Assembly (NCBI GenBank): GCA_003170275.1
Contig: PNAM01000106.1
Coordinates: 377,114 to 441,113, forward strand
Length of the DNA stretch: 64,000 nucleotides
Source: Myxococcales bacterium
GTDB taxonomy: Bacteria; Myxococcota_A; Polyangia; Palsa-1104
Direction: 5' to 3'
The translations under genes were made by a program, and so were the position numbers. Positions 61,180-64,000 of the stretch are shown one piece after another; the first letter of the stretch is position 1; the number at the start of each line of letters is the position of its first letter. The notes below the pieces were generated by a model, which was not told where the DNA came from, made no database searches, and saw only the letters and a list, made by a program, of their open reading frames with translations.

Positions 61180-62962
61180 TCAGGTGCTGCGCCGAGCCGC
61201 GGTCGGCCGACGTGATGGTCAGGTTGCGCCGCGCCTGGCCGACGAAGTGCGTGGCCGCGAACCCGTAGCTGTAGATCGCGTCGGTCGAGAGCCCCTTGAA
61301 CAGCCGGTAGCTCAACCCGCCGCCGAAGTATGCGCCCAGTGTCTCGGACTGCACTCCCTCTTCGAGACCGACGGTCTGCGCGCGATCGGCCGGCAGGAGC
61401 CCACCGCCCCACGCGTGCAGGCCGAACGGACGGTTCGCCAGATAGAACAGCGCCGGCAGGTCGATCGACAGCCCGATGGTCATCCCCAGGATCCGGTCCG
61501 ACGGCAACGGCACTTTCGCGCTCGCGGCGATCAGGTTGAGCTGCATCTCGCCACCCAGGCGCAGCCCCAGGTCCAGGCCGCCCGCGACGTTGAAGTGCAC
61601 GCCCGCGCGCACGCCCACGTCGAGCGTGTGGGTCTGTACCGCCAGGATCGCGTCGGTGCCGTCCGCCGCGTGATAGCGCACGCCGGCCGCGCCTGCGAAC
61701 GCGTAACCACCGTCGAGACCGATGCGAAAGTACTTGCCGATCTGCCGCTGATAGCCGAGCCCGACCGCCAGCCCGAACGCGTCGGTGGACGCCTCGTAGT
61801 TCGACAGGGGCCCGGTGCCGTTCGAGGTGAAGCGCTGGTCGAGGATGGCCACGCCGGCGCGCACGCCGATGCCGAAGTAGTTGTTGGAAGGGTGATTGTT
61901 CTGGCGCTTCGACACGCTCGCGTCGGAGCTGAGACCGGAGATGTCGCCGCGCGACGCCACGCGCACGCCGCGCCGCTTCTTCGCCTTGGGCTGCTCGGCC
62001 TCGGCCGCCGCTTGCGGCATCGGCGCCTTCTCGTCGTCGCGCGCCGAGTCCCGCGCCTGCTCCTCACGCGCCCGCTCTTTGTCGGCGGCTGCCGCGGCCC
62101 GCGCCTCGGCGGCGAGCTGCTTCTTGGTCTTCTTGACCGGCGGCGGCGGCGGCGGCTCCTCGGCCTCGACCGCAGGCTGCTCCTCGACGGCAGCGACCCG
62201 CTTCGACTTCTTGGCCGGCGGCGGCGCCTGCTCCTCGGGCGCGGGCTCCTCGACCACTTCCTCGCGCACCATCTTGGCGCGCTTGCCTCGAGGTGGCGGC
62301 GGCGGCGCATCATCGCTAGCCTGCTGCTGCTCTTCTTGCTCGGCCACCGAGGTCGGAGCGCCCTTGGCCGCGCCCGGCTTGACCACCTTGGCCTCGAGCC
62401 ACGCCACGTCGCCACCGCCGATGTCCACCAGGCACCACTTCTTGTCCGTGCTCTTGCGCACCAGCGAAACCACTTCACCGCGGCGCAGGATGCCGAGCAC
62501 CGATCCGGTCGCCTGCGGCCGTCCGTACAGCTCGGCCTTGGTCGCCGAGACGGTCAGCTTGTTGTCCTCTCCGTCGTGGTAGCGCGACGACGACACCCAC
62601 GCCTCGGGTCGCACGTTGCGGCGCTTGGCGAGCGGCTTGCGAACTTCTTCCTCGGCGACTTCTTCGCCTTCGTCCTCGCCGGTGGGCTGCGCCTTGCGCG
62701 CCTTCACGTTGCCCTTGAGCTGCTCCGAGGGCACCCAGCCGTCTTTCTTGGGCGCCTGCACGTGCGCCCACAGGCCGTCGGCGGTGCGTCCCAGGAGCTG
62801 CAGCTTGCGGCCGGCCGGAACGCGATCGACGATGCGCGCGCTCGACGAAGGCCGCTCGCGGACGAGCAGCTGGACCTTGGGCTCTACCGACGCTGCGCGC
62901 GCCGACGGCTCGAATGCCGCCAGCGCAACCAGCGAGAGCAACGCCACCGTGACTGTACGCAT
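61151..62962 (-). CDS. SH3-domain and outer-membrane beta-barrel protein
   Basis: The protein has 603 residues with a signal peptide (TVALLSLVALAAFEPSARA). Two bacterial SH3-like domains follow (about 25-85, LLVRERPSSSARIVDRVPAG, and 130-190, AELYGRPQATGSVLGILRRG). A long Pro/Glu/Lys-rich linker spans about 200-370, and a C-terminal beta-barrel about 390-603 (FGIGVRAGVAILDQRF to LGLSYNL). SH3 domains of this kind bind peptidoglycan, so it may tie the outer membrane to the wall. GAGAGGGG precedes the ATG at 62962. Confidence 0.85.
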   Translation of the reverse strand: MRTVTVALLSLVALAAFEPSARAASVEPKVQLLVRERPSSSARIVDRVPAGRKLQLLGRTADGLWAHVQAPKKDGWVPSEQLKGNVKARKAQPTGEDEGEEVAEEEVRKPLAKRRNVRPEAWVSSSRYHDGEDNKLTVSATKAELYGRPQATGSVLGILRRGEVVSLVRKSTDKKWCLVDIGGGDVAWLEAKVVKPGAAKGAPTSVAEQEEQQQASDDAPPPPPRGKRAKMVREEVVEEPAPEEQAPPPAKKSKRVAAVEEQPAVEAEEPPPPPPVKKTKKQLAAEARAAAAADKERAREEQARDSARDDEKAPMPQAAAEAEQPKAKKRRGVRVASRGDISGLSSDASVSKRQNNHPSNNYFGIGVRAGVAILDQRFTSNGTGPLSNYEASTDAFGLAVGLGYQRQIGKYFRIGLDGGYAFAGAAGVRYHAADGTDAILAVQTHTLDVGVRAGVHFNVAGGLDLGLRLGGEMQLNLIAASAKVPLPSDRILGMTIGLSIDLPALFYLANRPFGLHAWGGGLLPADRAQTVGLEEGVQSETLGAYFGGGLSYRLFKGLSTDAIYSYGFAATHFVGQARRNLTITSADRGSAQHLITLGLSYNL

Positions 62963-62988
62963 GAAAGTTTCCCCTCTCCTCGAGTTCA

Positions 62989-63462
62989 CTACTGCGGAGC
63001 TCCTGCGTTGATCCACGCCAACCATCTGGCGTAGATCGGATCGGCCTTGGTCTGGAACTTCGACCCACCCCCGTGGGTTACGCCTGACCCGGCGAGATTC
63101 TTGGTGAGAACGGGCGAGCCCTCACCAAGCGTGGCTTCTGCTTTGAAGTCGGTGTAGTTCATCGCGACGGCGCCGTCTTTCAGGATCGGGATCTGCGTCC
63201 CGCCGTGACACGCCGTCGCCGTGCAGCCGAGCACCATGATGTCGTTGTTGATGTCCGGATCGAACTTCGCTGCCTGCGGCATCATCCCGCCGTCGGGGTT
63301 CGAGCCGGCGAGATCCTGCCCGCCCGACTGCGACAGATCGGCGCCCTGCTGCATCCCGCCGTCCGATCCGCCGCCGAGGTCGTGGAGATCGCCCACGCAG
63401 CCAACCAGCAGGAAGAACGGAGCGAGGAGGGCAGGTGAACGCACGGCAGGTTCATTGAGCAA
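62989..63462 (-). CDS. Lipoprotein with CX4CH motif, first of a tandem pair
   Basis: The protein has about 157 residues with lipobox FFLLVGC. A Gly/Asp-rich linker (GADLSQSGGQDLAG) is followed by a domain with CTATACHGG, then KNLAGSGVTHGGGSKF and ARWLAWINAGAPQ at the end. CX4CH can carry covalently bound haem in some cytochromes c; here that is inferred. The start is uncertain: the TTG at 63462 has GAGG upstream, and a GTG at 63444 is possible. It lies 27 bases upstream of the SH3/barrel gene on the same strand. Confidence 0.7.
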   Translation of the reverse strand: MLNEPAVRSPALLAPFFLLVGCVGDLHDLGGGSDGGMQQGADLSQSGGQDLAGSNPDGGMMPQAAKFDPDINNDIMVLGCTATACHGGTQIPILKDGAVAMNYTDFKAEATLGEGSPVLTKNLAGSGVTHGGGSKFQTKADPIYARWLAWINAGAPQ

Positions 63463-63514
63463 GTGCCATGCCTCACCTAAATGGTGAATCAACAGGGGTT
63501 TTTGGGGACGCACA

Positions 63515-63532
63515 TGGGGAGCTGAGTCCCCA
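63515..63532. repeat. Small hairpin between the tandem lipoproteins
   Basis: TGGGGA (63515-63520) and TCCCCA (63527-63532) flank the loop GCTGAG. There is no T-run on either strand. It may be a weak terminator or have no role. Confidence 0.25.
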
Positions 63533-63637
63533 CGGGGGGCGACCCCCGACCCCGGCACTAATGTAGGTATGGACGACGTCATTCGACGAGGGATCTCCCC
63601 CGTCGACTATATCAGATGGAGAACGGTTTTAGGAAGG

Positions 63638-64000
63638 CTACTGCGGGTTGCCGGCGTTGATCCAAGCCAGCCAGCGGACGTAGACGGGGTCGGCCTTCGA
63701 AGCGAAATGCGAGCCGCCGGTGTGGGTCACGCCCGAGCCGGCCAGGTTGTTGGTCAGCACCTTCGAGGTCTCGCCGGTCATCGCGTCAGCCTTGAAGTTG
63801 AGGTAGTTGTTCGCGACGTTTCCGGTGACCAGCACCGGCACCTGCGCACCACCGTGACAGGCCGTGGCAGTGCAGCCGAGGTTCTCGATGTCGGTCTCGA
63901 TGTTGGGATTGAACGTCACGTTCTGCGCGACCACCTGGGTCATGTCGGCGTTGCCACCGCCGCCTCCGCCGCCGCCCATATCCATCCCACCGCCCCCACC
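63638..64000 (-). CDS. Lipoprotein with CX4CH motif, second copy, cut by the window edge
   Basis: The frame is open to the right edge, so the start and signal peptide lie outside. The visible 120 residues start with a Gly-rich linker and then repeat the first copy's domain: NPNIETDIENLGCTATACHGG, NNLAGSGVTHTGGSHF and VRWLAWINAGNPQ. The pair is a tandem duplication. A haem or metal-binding role is inferred from the motif. Confidence 0.75.
   Translation of the reverse strand, partial: GGGGGMDMGGGGGGGGNADMTQVVAQNVTFNPNIETDIENLGCTATACHGGAQVPVLVTGNVANNYLNFKADAMTGETSKVLTNNLAGSGVTHTGGSHFASKADPVYVRWLAWINAGNPQ

Overview
The window is a high-GC, gene-dense chromosome segment with about 50 protein genes, one tRNA and no integrase, transposase, CRISPR array or rRNA. 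The gene content points to a Myxococcota-like (deltaproteobacterial) Gram-negative. The clues are a LexA operator close to the Myxococcus consensus, a soluble TPR giant, a Ser/Thr kinase with C-terminal repeats, many lipoproteins with DL-rich linkers, RND/TolC efflux and large outer-membrane proteins. The assignment rests on gene families only. Most long ORFs opposite or out of frame with the genes below are GC-driven shadows. No gene-free stretch exceeds 300 bases; the longest is 9963-10244, which holds an in-frame relic.

Left part (1-15.8 kb): the 3' part of murJ, a HEAT-repeat protein, lexA with its SOS operator, a TonB-like protein, a cold-shock gene with a strong terminator, a SpoIID-like/CPBP-protease pair, tRNA-Leu(GAG) with a near-perfect sigma-70 promoter, a DUF2254 membrane protein, a degenerate histidine kinase coupled to a KimA-like permease, two oxidoreductases, and a bacterial homologue of the plant EXORDIUM/PHI-1 family.

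Middle part (15.9-31.3 kb): a TMTC-like membrane TPR protein, then a minus-strand series of secreted or lipid-anchored proteins lying downstream of an unusual signalling pair. That pair is an ECF sigma factor translationally coupled to one polypeptide that joins a zinc anti-sigma domain, a membrane helix, TPR-like repeats and a CHAT (caspase-like) protease with an intact His/Cys dyad. A propeller/Cys-rich lipoprotein is divergent from it. Then come a TetR-SDR-START cluster with two near-identical palindromic operators, and a PrxQ peroxiredoxin.

Right part (31.3-64 kb): an RND efflux operon ending in a lamin-tail lipoprotein, a lone receiver protein, pyruvate kinase, and a three-gene surface operon (5'-nucleotidase, lipoprotein, beta-barrel). 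Next is a minus-strand unit made of a 2608-residue TPR protein, two EutN/CcmL microcompartment vertex proteins and a class II aldolase with an encapsulation-peptide-like tail. Then follow an M16 peptidase overlapping a Ser/Thr kinase, a CPBP protease, a TetR/AlkB alkane-hydroxylase pair sharing an operator motif, an SH3/beta-barrel protein, and two tandem lipoproteins with a CX4CH haem-like motif, the last cut by the right edge.

Most noteworthy are the sigma/anti-sigma-TPR-CHAT pair (22308-25783) and the microcompartment satellite operon (44593-45951).
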